Assembly (NCBI GenBank): GCA_003550305.1 | Contig: QKYT01000002.1 | Span: 148,113-174,790, forward strand | DNA length: 26,678 nt | From: Glomus cerebriforme | Lineage: Eukaryota; Glomeromycota; Glomeromycetes; Glomerales; Glomeraceae | Direction: 5' to 3' | Shown here: piece by piece, positions 10,905 to 21,085 of the stretch | Position numbering within the stretch: the stretch's first letter is position 1 | How the letters are laid out: every line of letters begins with the position of its first letter | Position numbers and translations under genes: made by a program | The notes under the pieces: generated by a model | Seen by the model: only the letters and a program-made list of their open reading frames with translations | The model's database searches: none | Told to the model about the DNA's origin: nothing

Positions 10905-12569
10905 TTATTTTGACTCAGATTCCAATGAATGGTTAACACCATCTTTACCATCTTTTTCTAGTTCATCACTTATATTACGAATTTCTACTTTAGTATGCCT
11001 TATTGAAATATTTTGTAAATCGGTTCCTTCCTCTGCAAGTTCTTTTTTCATTAATTCTTTTGCCTCTCTCCTCCGTAAACGTTCTTCCTGTGATAAATTT
11101 GTGTCACCATCCCCTTCATCTTCAGGTTTCCAATCTGGTTTTCGCAGTACTTTACGGAATGCGTCCGAAAGAAGTGCAGCATCTGAAGCAGATATTGGTT
11201 GATTTTCGTTAGAGAAAGATACTGTAGATTTCGGTTTTGAGCGCATTTCTTCTTTATTCGCAAGTGGAGTTGTTGAATGAATCGACTCTGCTTCTGCAGG
11301 GGATTCAGAATCACGGTTATTAGTTCCGAATTTGCCAATGGACAAAGGTGTAATCATTGGAGTGCTTGAACTTGCAGAAAGATTAGATAGACTTTGATGC
11401 TTAGTTTGATTATTTATACGGTTTCTACTCCTGACGGCAATTACAATCGCAATAAAAGCTAAAAATGCAGCAATACTGGCCACTGCTATAAACGCATTAT
11501 TCTCGGAATTATCTTTTTTCTGAGTTTCTGAATCAATTGGAGACATGGATGATGTGGTTGGTGCGGATGATGGGCTAGCCATATTCGTTGGAGCAACTTG
11601 AGAAATGGTCGAAATAGATTCTGATCCTAGTTTCGAACCTATAAAATTAAAAGTAAAAATAAAAAGATTTCAATTTAATGAAATTTCATAAATTAAATTC
11701 CCAAAATAGATAACATACCTAGAACTATAAAATTAGGAGAAGAGAAATCACTATCATATTCGCTATCAGAATTTTTTGGTATAACTCTGAATAAAAAAGT
11801 ATGTCTTTCATTTTCACTTGGAATTGAATATCTAAAATCCGGCAACCATCCAGATTCCACAGTAATATTCATAGAATTATCTTTTCTCGGAATTAAGAGA
11901 TATGCTGTTGAATTCCCTGGATTTAATATAATAATATCCTCAGAACCGGTAGCATTTTCTCGCTTTCTAAAAAGATATACTTCTACTTCCGCTTCAATAT
12001 CAGTACCAAATAGTCTAGCATTAGAAGGATTCCAACTCAAATTGACAGATTGACCGATTTCATATACCTCGCCTTCTGTAGGACTACAAATCAGTTGAGT
12101 GAGCGGAATTTCAGGAGATGTAGCAGTATCACATGTTGCTAAAATAAATAAATATATACATCGTATTTAATTAATTTTAGCGTCTGTTATTTCAAAAATA
12201 AAAATAAATAAATAAAAACTGTATAAAATGTTATAAACGAAAAAAAATTTAGGTAATTTTATAATTTAGAACCTCAGGTTTCTCAAACACTAGTGAACTA
12301 ACCTTTAAATAAAGTTATATGACAAAAAGGTATATCAACAAAAAAAAACGAACATGTAGCTATGCAAAGTCATTATATATACCGAAAAAAATATTTTGAT
12401 ATTACTTACGTGCTCTTTTCACGACATGAGAACGAACGGGTATTAGTATTGATGATATAATCAGCAGGAAACATATAACTTTTGTTGTATGTAAAACATA
12501 GGATTTTTTATTTCGAGAATATGACTTTGTTAAACAACTACCTAGCAAAAAGTCTTTTTGTGTTAACAT
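10905..12569 (-). CDS. Single-pass membrane protein with N-terminal beta-sandwich-like ectodomain
   Basis: Three exons (12569-12410, 12138-11719, 11638-10905) give 437 residues. A basic 30-residue start is followed by a hydrophobic stretch (about residues 31-45, VICFLLIISSILIPV) that should act as signal peptide or signal anchor. Residues 54-190 hold an extracellular domain of alternating beta-type segments; ICSPTEGEVYEIGQSVNLSW is reminiscent of the Kre9/KNH-type domain seen in fungal cell-surface proteins, but this is a weak resemblance. It carries several N-glycosylation sequons. A Ser/Thr/Pro-rich stalk precedes one transmembrane helix (about 242-262, FIAVASIAAFLAFIAIVIAV), flanked inside by RSRNR. 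The cytosolic tail is long, hydrophilic and charged, ending in acidic/Ser-rich sequence. The layout suits a cell-wall or surface sensor, but no function is established and I do not recognise a named orthologue. Confidence 0.75.
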
Positions 12570-13221
12570 TATTAATTTTTTATTTAATATTACGCGTATA
12601 TTATAATGCCTATATAAGATAAAAACATGGATATGAAAACAATAAAATAAATGAAAAAAAAGAAAAGAATGAAATTACAAATTGGTGGTATGAGTAAGAA
12701 AATGAACTACAAAAATTCTCAGGAAATAATATTAACAACCTGAGTATGCAAGTATGGGGTTATTTATTTCAATAGTAACAGTCATATAATAAAAATCAAA
12801 ATTGTGTAATCATTTAAAGTAAAATTCGTTAATTATATGATATCATACACTTGAAGATGTTCTCGATCACATCCGAAAAAAGACAATTTCAATTTAGCTA
12901 AGTTATATGTCGTTATTACTTTTTTCCGACGATCCTCTCGATCCTCAAAATTTCTTTGGCCGAAAAACAAAAAAGGAAAAATACCCGAATACTAAACGAA
13001 AATCATTTACAAAAATTAATTTTGGGTCTATTATCATACTATCATTCCCATTTTTGACATTCATTGTATGAAAAATAGGGGCAAGAACTTTTTCATAGTT
13101 GAACCTATTTATAGAACAATATTCATAACAATCAGTAGTTTAAGAAAAGGATAAATATAATTTTTTAAAAAAAAATTCTATCGTTTACCACTTCTCTTCA
13201 ACTTATCACCTCGGAATTATC
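12570..13221. other. Divergent intergenic region
   Basis: This 652-bp spacer lies between two divergent genes (membrane protein to the left, REDIC1-like to the right) and must hold both promoters. A near-perfect 11-bp inverted repeat (12869-12879 and 12919-12929, one mismatch) is the only structure I see. No further gene is supported. Confidence 0.4.
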
Positions 13222-14834
13222 ATGAATTGGACAGGTGGCAAAAGGTTTGATTAAGAATTTTATTTAATATTCGAAAAATAAAAATTAATTAATTTGTATT
13301 CTATAATAAATTAAAAATATTTAGAAACAAGATTAAAGTAAAACTAGAACTTCAAAAGCAAAAAGAATTCTTCAATCGACAACGCCTTAAAAAAGTACAT
13401 TCATTTCTCAATATTGAACCAAGGCGTGCTTGTACATTGCCCAGTATAGAAGTTGTACACAATTCTTTATCTAGTGACCTTTATAATCGTGATAATAAAT
13501 TATTGCTCGATTTTCAAAGCTATAAAAGACACAAAGTTTACAAAGACAATGAAAATATGGATTTAAACCCATGTATTCTTTATAAAGATAATGAAAATAT
13601 CGACCCAGGTTCAGAAGATTCGCAAAATATAAAGTTTATAATTTAATATTACAAATCACGTTAACTTGCTTTCAAAATCAAAGATATCGCGAAACGCAAA
13701 CAATTTATTTTGCAAGATAATGATTGGGCAGGTGTTGGAGTTACTGTATGCAATTTAAATTTAATTAAATCGCTTATTCATAAATTTTATGCTATTGGTA
13801 TTACAAAAAGTATTAAATTAATTTTCTATTAGGCTAAACCTGCCAAAAACTTAGAGAAATTACAAAGGAATAAATCAGGTAAATTATTTTTTAAATTTTA
13901 AACATTTTATTTTTATTTTTAACGAATACAGCAAAAGTATAGGAAATATTATGAAAATAGAATATAAAATTTTAAACGAAGAAAATTCTTATATACTATT
14001 GTCAGTTGATCACGTGACTAGTCCAAGTACATCAAGTGTTAATAATACGAATTCATTGTCGCCATCGACGCAAAATACTACACTTATGCGATCTTTAGAC
14101 GTAGAAGAATCATTAGAGTGGCAACAATTCTTAACAAATCAAACCGATTTCAGCTCAAAAATAGAACACGAATGGCAAAACGAATCATCCCCATTCTCAA
14201 AAACAACGGCATTGCATTGCGTCGCACCTGAATCAATAACTGCATCAAATATTGAATGGAACAAATTTACACGGGCTTTTGATGATAACATCACAACGAC
14301 TTTTGACTCTGATTCCTCTGAAGGAATTAACAGAGATCTGAGTGCGATTTCTTGTAAAGATAATACTCTTCTGAACTCTGCAAGATATTTTAATGATGAG
14401 GTGACTGATGGTTTTAGGAGAAAGAGATTATATTTAAACGCTTCCATTTATAAAGATAATTTAGAACCGTCAGCAATTAAGTTCTCAAATATTACTTCAG
14501 CAAATGAATCTTCAAAGGTGACTCAAGGTAATAGCTCGGGATTTATATTATTTACATATTCTATTATATAATATATATACATTAAAGTAATTAGTGTAAA
14601 TAAAGTTGACAAAAAGAATTCGGAAGAGCCTCTTAGTATATGCTCAAATATGACAAAGAATCAGGTAGGTCTTACAAGGAAATCTTCGTTTTAAAGTAAA
14701 TTTTATAAATAATGATATTCATTTATTAGGAAGTACTTAAACGCATACGTGACCTCGAAATTAAATATGCTCAACTTCAATTGGAAATAAGTTCTCTCAA
14801 AAATGATATTAAATGGTTGATGAAATCTATTTAA
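13222..14834 (+). CDS. REDIC1-like (C12orf40-like) protein with MNWxGG N-terminus and C-terminal coiled coil
   Basis: Seven exons join in frame to 387 residues: 13222-13244, 13325-13608, 13684-13745, 13833-13878, 13943-14527, 14606-14664, 14730-14834. The N-terminus MNWTGGKRNKIKVKLE followed by LQKQKEFFNRQRLKK matches, from memory, the start of human REDIC1 (C12orf40), a factor that stabilises class I crossover intermediates in meiosis, and a set of uncharacterised fungal proteins with the same start. A second conserved block, KRKQFILQDNDWAGVGVT, is encoded by exon 3. The middle is Ser/Asn/Thr-rich and probably disordered; it has a direct repeat built on YKDNEN. The last exon encodes a coiled coil (EVLKRIRDLEIKYAQLQLEI) that ends at the stop. 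The exon 2 donor (GTTCAG, 13609) and exon 5 acceptor are the least certain. The meiotic role is inference; family assignment is moderate. Confidence 0.6.
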
Positions 14835-15222
14835 AAAGATAAAAATTACAAATATGTTTAGGTTGCACTGCAAGACAGGAATTGTAACAATTTCATAATT
14901 AATTATATAAAATAAACTGTGACATGCCGTTTCAGACAAAAGTCTGTCAATGCGCAGATATGTTACAATATAAACATTAATTTATATTTTCAAAATTGCG
15001 CAGAAGAATTGATGAATCGTGTGACGCAGTACATTATCAAACAAAGATTCAGTATGCTGTTGAATCAAATCAATCAATATCCTCTAATCCAAGAGCATGG
15101 GGCATATGCCAGTAGCTATTGATTACCTAAATAACTATTCCACCCATCTTATTTGGGCACCAGAATCTAAGAAATGGGAACTAGCACCTGTGAAAGCTAT
15201 TATATTAGAGTAAGTAGAATTA
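14835..15222 (+). other. Unassigned stretch with short open frames
   Basis: This follows the REDIC1-like stop and contains several short, mutually shifted open frames (for example 14919-15122, and a frame from about 15102 to 15213 containing LIWAPESKKWELAPVKAIIL). The codon pattern in parts looks coding, but no frame stays open and no motif is recognised. It may be the remnant of a mobile element. I assign no function. Confidence 0.25.
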
Positions 15223-15517
15223 AGTAATGTTCCATACAATCCAAACTGGCTTATACCAGTTGCAGTTTGCAATCAATTAAGCTCAGCTCATTTGAGCTCA
15301 GCTTGTAAGCTTTAAAAATTTTAAATTTGGTTATATACAAATAAATCTGTGAAATGATCAGCTAATGGTTACATGCACAACCTGCAATTTTTCTGTCTTA
15401 GCTTAGCTTAGCTTTAAAGTAAACTTGAAATAAACTAAGCTTATTTGTGCTAATTAAGTTAAACTGGCTTAAATTTTTAGTTTAGTTTAAGCTGATTCAT
15501 ATAGAGCTTTAGAATTA
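15215..15517. mobile_element. Possible small hAT-type remnant, AGCT-rich block with 8-bp flanking repeat
   Basis: An 8-bp direct repeat TAGAATTA (15215-15222 and 15510-15517) flanks 287 bp rich in AGCTCAGCT, AGCTTAGCTT and related words. The left inner end TAATGTTCCATAC resembles the left end of the hAT-like element at 22375 (TAGTGCTCCAAAC), and dense short subterminal repeats are typical of hAT elements. Terminal inverted repeats are not convincing, so this is a weak call. Confidence 0.3.
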
Positions 15518-16843
15518 AAGTTATCTATAAAATATAAGCATTTAGTTGAAAAAGTTAAAATAATATTAAAAAGGCAATATAATTTACTACTTGCTTACTA
15601 ATACAAAATAGAAAAGTGGTATAGAAGATTATAAATCCTATATGATTACCAAGTTTTTATAAATCTAAAAAATTGTTGATTTAAAGAATAAATCAGTTTT
15701 TATATTACCTAAATAGAAATATATTTCAATATATGACTTTATACAAAAAATAGTAATAATTCAGAAAAGTTAAGTATTTTTTAAAGCATATTATTTATAT
15801 ATTTCATTTATACTTTTATTAGCAAGTTAATACAAATTCATAATTGGCCTTCTTTTGATATTTATCGTATAAAACTAATGCAAAATATGGCTGCATATTT
15901 TTCTAGTAATAGAAATATTGCATAATATAAGTATTAATACTATACAAATTCTCTTTTTTTCTGAATATTCATTTGTATTCAAAATCATCCCATTTTAAAG
16001 TGACTCTAACTTATTAATAATCAGTACTAAATAATAATTAATTTTGTACAAACTAATCAAAAAATAGTAAATTTTCATGTCAGAATCAAATATCATATAA
16101 CAAATTGCAAATGGCTGTATATATCACTATTGTACTATATATTATATTATTATATAATTGAAATTAATTAAGATTTAGTACTTTTTCATCATAAATATCA
16201 ATTAAAATATTATTAAATTTTAACCAAATTGCCTAATATTTAAGAGAACTTTTAAAACTAAATCAATAAAGTATTATTACCAATTGATTATTAATTTTAG
16301 CAAATAAATATATAAATTCAAGTCAAATTATGATTTAGTTGAAATAAAGATTTTTGATATAAATTTAACTAATAAATTAATAAATTAGAAAACTCATTAT
16401 GATAATATTTCATAATTGCAAAAATTATATTTTAATAAAAATTTTCTATTTTATTCATTTTATAAAGCTTGTGATATTTCAAGCAAAATTTTATTTATTT
16501 ATTATATATCTAGACACGCTGAACTAATAATTGCAAAAGGGTAATTAAATACCTGCTACCTAACAAGATGACTAGATATACACACCCATTTTACCTATCA
16601 CTCTCTTTCTTAATTTTACTAAACTAAGGCTAAAACTAATATTAATCTAGAAAAAATATATTGGCTTTCATATAAGTCACATGGCTAGACAAAAATCAAC
16701 AAAAAACTATTATTAGAAAAAGTTAATTTTAGATCAAAGTTGAAATATGAATATATGATACATATGATAAAAATCTAATCTAAAAAATTTTTAACAGTCC
16801 CTTAAAAGGACTGATCTTCTAAACTAAATTTTTATGATACCCA
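15518..16843. other. AT-rich gene-free region
   Basis: I see no open frame of note, no splice-connected exons and no RNA gene. The sequence is almost wholly A and T with scattered short dyads. It is probably old, degraded repeat DNA. Confidence 0.4.
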
Positions 16844-17545
16844 TCATTTAAACCTATTATCACCATGCTTCTTATCTTTCCCTTTTCTTGACTTAGGATT
16901 TTCTTGCCCACTATCAGCATTAAGGCTTTTATCAAGATATCAACCATGCTATCTTATTTCGAACTTGTAGCTTTTTTATTCTTTTTCTTATTTTTTTTAT
17001 TTGACGATGAAATGCCCTTTAATTTATTCTTGCCTGAGTCCTTTTTATCAGATGCATAACTTCTTTTATATTGGCCTTATGATCTCTCCTTTTCCTACCT
17101 ATAATTGTCATATATCCATTTGTATTCAAGTATTTGACATGCATGCACCACATCCGCTTGATTTTTAAAAAACCCTATAAGTTTTTTTATGATTTTGTTA
17201 TTCTTAACTATTTTAAATGATTGAATTTAATTTAAGCTATAGACAATTCTGCTTTACCTAACTTTCTCTTTTGTTAATATCATTAGATTATTTATTACAG
17301 CTTGGTGGTAAAGACACTTTTTTCTCATGCTAAGAGTCCAATCCTCCAAAAAACTATCTAACTATTATATCATCGAAAGTTAAAGTTTATCATAATATTT
17401 GTTCTTAGTATTACTTTAGCTCTGATGTAATAGTATTTATCTTGTTTCTTTAAAGTAGCTTTTAATAATGATCCTAAATATTTGTTGATAGCCTCCATTA
17501 TTTGTTCTGCATTTCAGTTGCCTGGAATGTCATATAACATAATAT
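16844..17545 (-). pseudogene. Decayed retroelement-type ORF (LINE ORF1/gag-like), minus strand
   Basis: Reading the minus strand from about 17545 to the TGA at 16844-16846, blocks of protein-like sequence appear in shifting frames broken by several stops. They include EAINKYLGSLLKATLKKQ, WTLSMRKKCLYHQAVINN, FKIVKNNKIIKKLIGFF, ADVVHACQILEYKWIYDNYR and a Lys-rich end, GKDKKHGDNRFK. The order (a 'WTL' block, an 'FKIVK...IGFF' block, a basic tail) resembles ORF1-type nucleic-acid-binding proteins of retroelements abundant in Rhizophagus, as I remember them. No reverse transcriptase is visible nearby. It is clearly non-functional, with at least four in-frame stops or shifts; family assignment is tentative. 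Confidence 0.4.
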
Positions 17546-18636
17546 CACATATATTTCAAGTAAAGTATAAAGATCTGAAATTGATTTTTCAAACTAAACT
17601 TAGTTCTTATTATGTAAAGTGAATCTGAGAATATACTAAAGTTATCATTTTCAATTTCATTTAGAACTAATTTTATGAATTTTATTAAAGATTCAATTAT
17701 CATTTCTGGTATATTTAATCTTTTTCAAAAGTTTATTATTTATAAAAGTATCCATAAAAATTGATCATTATAAATTATGTATATAATATTTGCATTATAA
17801 AATGATTTCAAGAAAAGATATAAATAATCCTTAAAAATTTTATTTAGTTTATTATTTGCCAAAACATCATTACTATCATGAGAATTATTGATGCTTTGTT
17901 TAGTTCAATTAAGTATTTAATATATCTTAAAGTGCATTCTTAAGGTAAAAAAATTAAAATTAATATTAATATTAATCAGTACATATGTAACCTCCTAATT
18001 TTTTTTTACTATGATAAATATAATATAAATTATAGCGCAGTTTAATCATCTTTTATATAGTATATATATATAAATTAAAATCAGTAAAATTAATTCTAAC
18101 TGGTTAAAATTAACGATTTTTGAATTATAATTCTGATCGAAATTTTCTTAATTCTGGCCAAATTCATAATGCCAGCCTAAAATCATTTAAAATTGAAAAT
18201 TTCTGGTCATATGTAACACCATATTTATGTAATGTAATGCTTCCAACCCAAAAGTAAAAAAATAAACTTATTAATCTTTTTTACAAATATATTAAAAAAA
18301 ATTTCATATAATCTCTATTATTGAAGTTAAATTTTAACTAAAAGGTTGTGTATTTTTTGTATTAAATTAAAGAATAAAAGAGTTATTCTTTATTTTTTCA
18401 TTTTATTCTTTTCTATTTACCTTTTTTTTTATACATATATATAGATTTTACTTGAACCTATTTCTTTTTTCTAGATTTCAGACGCTAAACTTTTTCTTTT
18501 TATGATTTAGGTGATTTGGAATTGTATTTTATGAGTAATTAGGTTGTATCAATTATTCTAATGGAAGTTTTATTCTTTTTTCTTTACTAATTTTTTTTCT
18601 TTATTTTTAGAGACACTTTGGAACTTTACTTTTAAA
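17546..18636. other. AT-rich gene-free region with MITE-like fragments
   Basis: No gene is supported. Around 18100-18200 related words such as TTCTGATCGAAATTTT, TTCTGGCCAAATT and TTCTGGTC recur, as in decayed inverted-repeat elements. The word TATGTAAC appears at about 17986 and 18214, and again at about 19194 at the start of the A-rich array. A 9-bp-arm hairpin (arms AAAGAATAA / TTATTCTTT) lies near 18370-18395. Confidence 0.3.
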
Positions 18637-18990
18637 TTTTAAGTATGTATTTTGTAGATGATCTTTTATTTCTTTCAATTAATTTTTTTTTTATTTAAAA
18701 TACTTCAAAATTTTTTAGAGACACTTTAAGACTTTTCTAAAGACTTTTAGATATGAATTTCATGGGTAAGAGTCATTTTATTTCTTTTAATTAATTTTTT
18801 TTTTATTTAAAAATGATTCAGAACTTTATTTTTAAATATTTTGGGACTTTTTTTTTTCAGTTTTAGGTATGGATTTTATAATGGGATCACTTTTTTTTTT
18901 ATTAGCTAACTTTATTTTATTTTTTTTTTATTTAGAATACTTCAAGACTTTTCAGAGATGCTTTAAAACTTTTTTATTTACATTTTTTAT
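18637..18990. repeat. T-rich degenerate tandem repeat, unit about 110 bp
   Basis: Three units begin with TTTTARGTATG-like words at 18637, 18745 and 18861. Each then runs through an 'ATTTCTTTTAATTAATTTTTTT' type pyrimidine tract and an 'ACTTCAARACTTTTYAGAGA' type segment. Periods are 108 and 116 bp. Further diverged material extends left to about 18420 and right to about 19190. An open frame across 18869-19066 is a by-product of the T-rich composition. Confidence 0.5.
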
Positions 18991-19189
18991 AATAAATACA
19001 AGAATCAAGATCATATACTTGAGCTTTTTTTCTTTGAATAATCAGAAAATTTATGTGATTGTATAATAAATCTTGAAAAAATTTTAAAAAAAATTTAAGA
19101 AAAATTTTTCATAAGTGGAAATCATTTATTTTTATTTATTATCTATTTTTTTTAAATTTTTTTTTAAAAAATTTTTTTTAACTAAGAGC

Positions 19190-20315
19190 TCGATATGTAA
19201 CCTAAAATAAAAGAAAATAAAAGTAAGAATTAAATAAAAAAAAAGCAAAAAAAAAATTGGTTAAATTCATTCCAATCATGAACTATTATCAAACTGAACT
19301 GTAGCCTAAAATAAAAGAAAAAAAATAAAAATGAGAATAAAAAAATAAAAAAAAAAACAAAAAAAAAGGATTGACTTACTAAGAAATCTTGATATTCTAG
19401 TCTTAATTTTAATATAAATTTATACTATACTATTGTTTTTAATAATTAAAATCAATCATCTAAAAAAATTTCAAAAAATTAGTCTAATAAATTTAAATAT
19501 TTCAATATTTTTTAAGAACTTACTATTAGGAATTTCTAAATCATCTTGCTCTTTTGAATAAAAATTCAGATTATTATATATATTACATTTATAAATAAAA
19601 AATAATTATATTCCAATTCATAGCTAAATAAAAGTAACAAAATGAAAGTCAGATGAAAATAAAATTAAATAAAAGAAAAACAATAAAAGATTGGTTGACT
19701 TACTCCAATCATAAACTACCATTCAAACTGATTTGTAGCCTAAATAAAAGAAAACAAAAATAAAAAAAAAAAAGGAAAAAAAAAGGTTTAATCTCATCCT
19801 AATTGTGAACTACATCAAACTAAACTATAGCTTAAAATAAAAGAAAGAAAATGAAAATAAGAATGAAAAAATAAAAAAAAAATAAAAAAAAAGCTGACTT
19901 AACCTGATCGTAAACTGACATTCTAATCTGTAGTTAAATAAAAGCAAAAAAATGAAAATCAAATAAAATGAAATTAAATAAAAAAAAAATATTTAAACTT
20001 ACTCTGATCATGAACTATCATTAAACTGAACTATAACCTAAAATAAAAGAAATAAAATAAAAAAAGAAATAAAAAAAAATAAAAAAAAAGGATTAACTGA
20101 TCCCAATCGTGAACTGACGTTCCAATCTATAGCTAAAATAAAAGCAAAAAAATAAAAATCAAACAAAATAAAATTAAATAAAAGAAAAATAATAAAACAA
20201 CAAAAAATTGGTTAACTTACACTGATCATAAACTACCATTTTAAACTGATCTGTAGTCTAAAATAAAAGAAAAAAATGAAAGTACGATTCTAAAAAAAAA
20301 ATCTGTAAGTTAATT
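19190..20315. repeat. A-rich minisatellite, about 9 degenerate units of about 100 bp in two alternating types
   Basis: Units share a core of the form 'TTACTCYRATCATGAACTR' followed by 'ACTGTAGCCTAAAATAAAAG' and an A-rich spacer. Units start near 19190, 19258, 19608, 19690, 19782, 19892, 19990, 20090 and 20208. Two types tend to alternate: one with 'CATTAAACTGAACTGTAGCC' before the A-tract, the other with 'TGACGTTCCAATCTATAGC' followed by 'AAATGAAAATCAAA'. A non-repeat insertion of roughly 200 bp interrupts the array at about 19380-19605. No coding frame survives. Confidence 0.6.
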
Positions 20316-21085
20316 ACTTACTGCTAAGAAACAAAACCAAAACCTTCTTTAACTGAAAAGAGCTAAAAATCTAAAAAAATAATGCCTAAAAAAGAAATAT
20401 TTTTTAAGTTACTTTTATAATAAAATTTGATTTTTTTCCATTTTACACAAAACCTGTCTGAATAATTAATCTTCTAAGCTTAAAAAATCTTTTTCTTCTC
20501 ATAAAATTGCATATATTTTTGTTGTCAAAATAGTATTTTCATATCAACTTTTAAAAGGATCTTAAAAAAGCTTATTTTTTAGGTGAATTTCTTGTAAGTA
20601 CAAAAAAAAAACTGCGAGAAAGGAATTTTATTTTATAAAACTGGTAGATTATATAATAATCTACCAGATTATTTAATTAGTATGGGCATAGTATATTAAT
20701 ATTGACATTTAAACATGAAATGAAGTAACTTGATTATAATTACACAAATTTTATTTAATATAATCTATATGTTACATGTACAGTAATTGATATATAAATT
20801 TTCATTTATTATATTTTGATTTTCTTTTGTATTGACAAATTATTTAATATTCTACATCTCTATTACTTGAAGCTGAATGAGATGATATATCAGTATCAAT
20901 ATCTTCATAAACTTCTTAATTTTCTTGATATATATTTATATTAGAACTTTATAATAAAATTTTATTATCAGCTAATTCATATCTTTTTTTTGTATAAGAA
21001 TTAACTAATTTTCTCTCATATTTGTTGCAAGAATATGAAACTTTCATTCTTAGTAATATCTAGTTAATAATCTTTATTAAGTATA
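20316..21085. other. AT-rich gene-free region
   Basis: No gene is supported. It contains one perfect short hairpin (20641-20667) and scattered AT-rich repeats. A short serine/glutamate-type frame on the minus strand near 20830-20930 is too short and broken to call. Confidence 0.35.
20641..20667. repeat. Perfect 27-bp hairpin
   Basis: Two 12-bp arms (CTGGTAGATTAT and its exact complement) surround a 3-base loop. It lies between an A-rich array and a transposon cluster, so it may be a collapsed pair of element ends rather than a terminator. Confidence 0.6.

Noticed and set aside
11003..11338. Open frames on both strands within the membrane-protein tail
   Set aside because: They are other-frame shadows of the third exon, which is joined in frame to the signal-sequence and ectodomain exons.
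14139..14447. Minus-strand open frame of 102 codons
   Set aside because: Antisense to the large exon of the REDIC1-like gene.
18869..19066. Plus-strand frame rich in Phe and Leu resembling membrane helices
   Set aside because: Product of a T-rich tandem repeat; hydrophobic only because TTT and TTA codons dominate.
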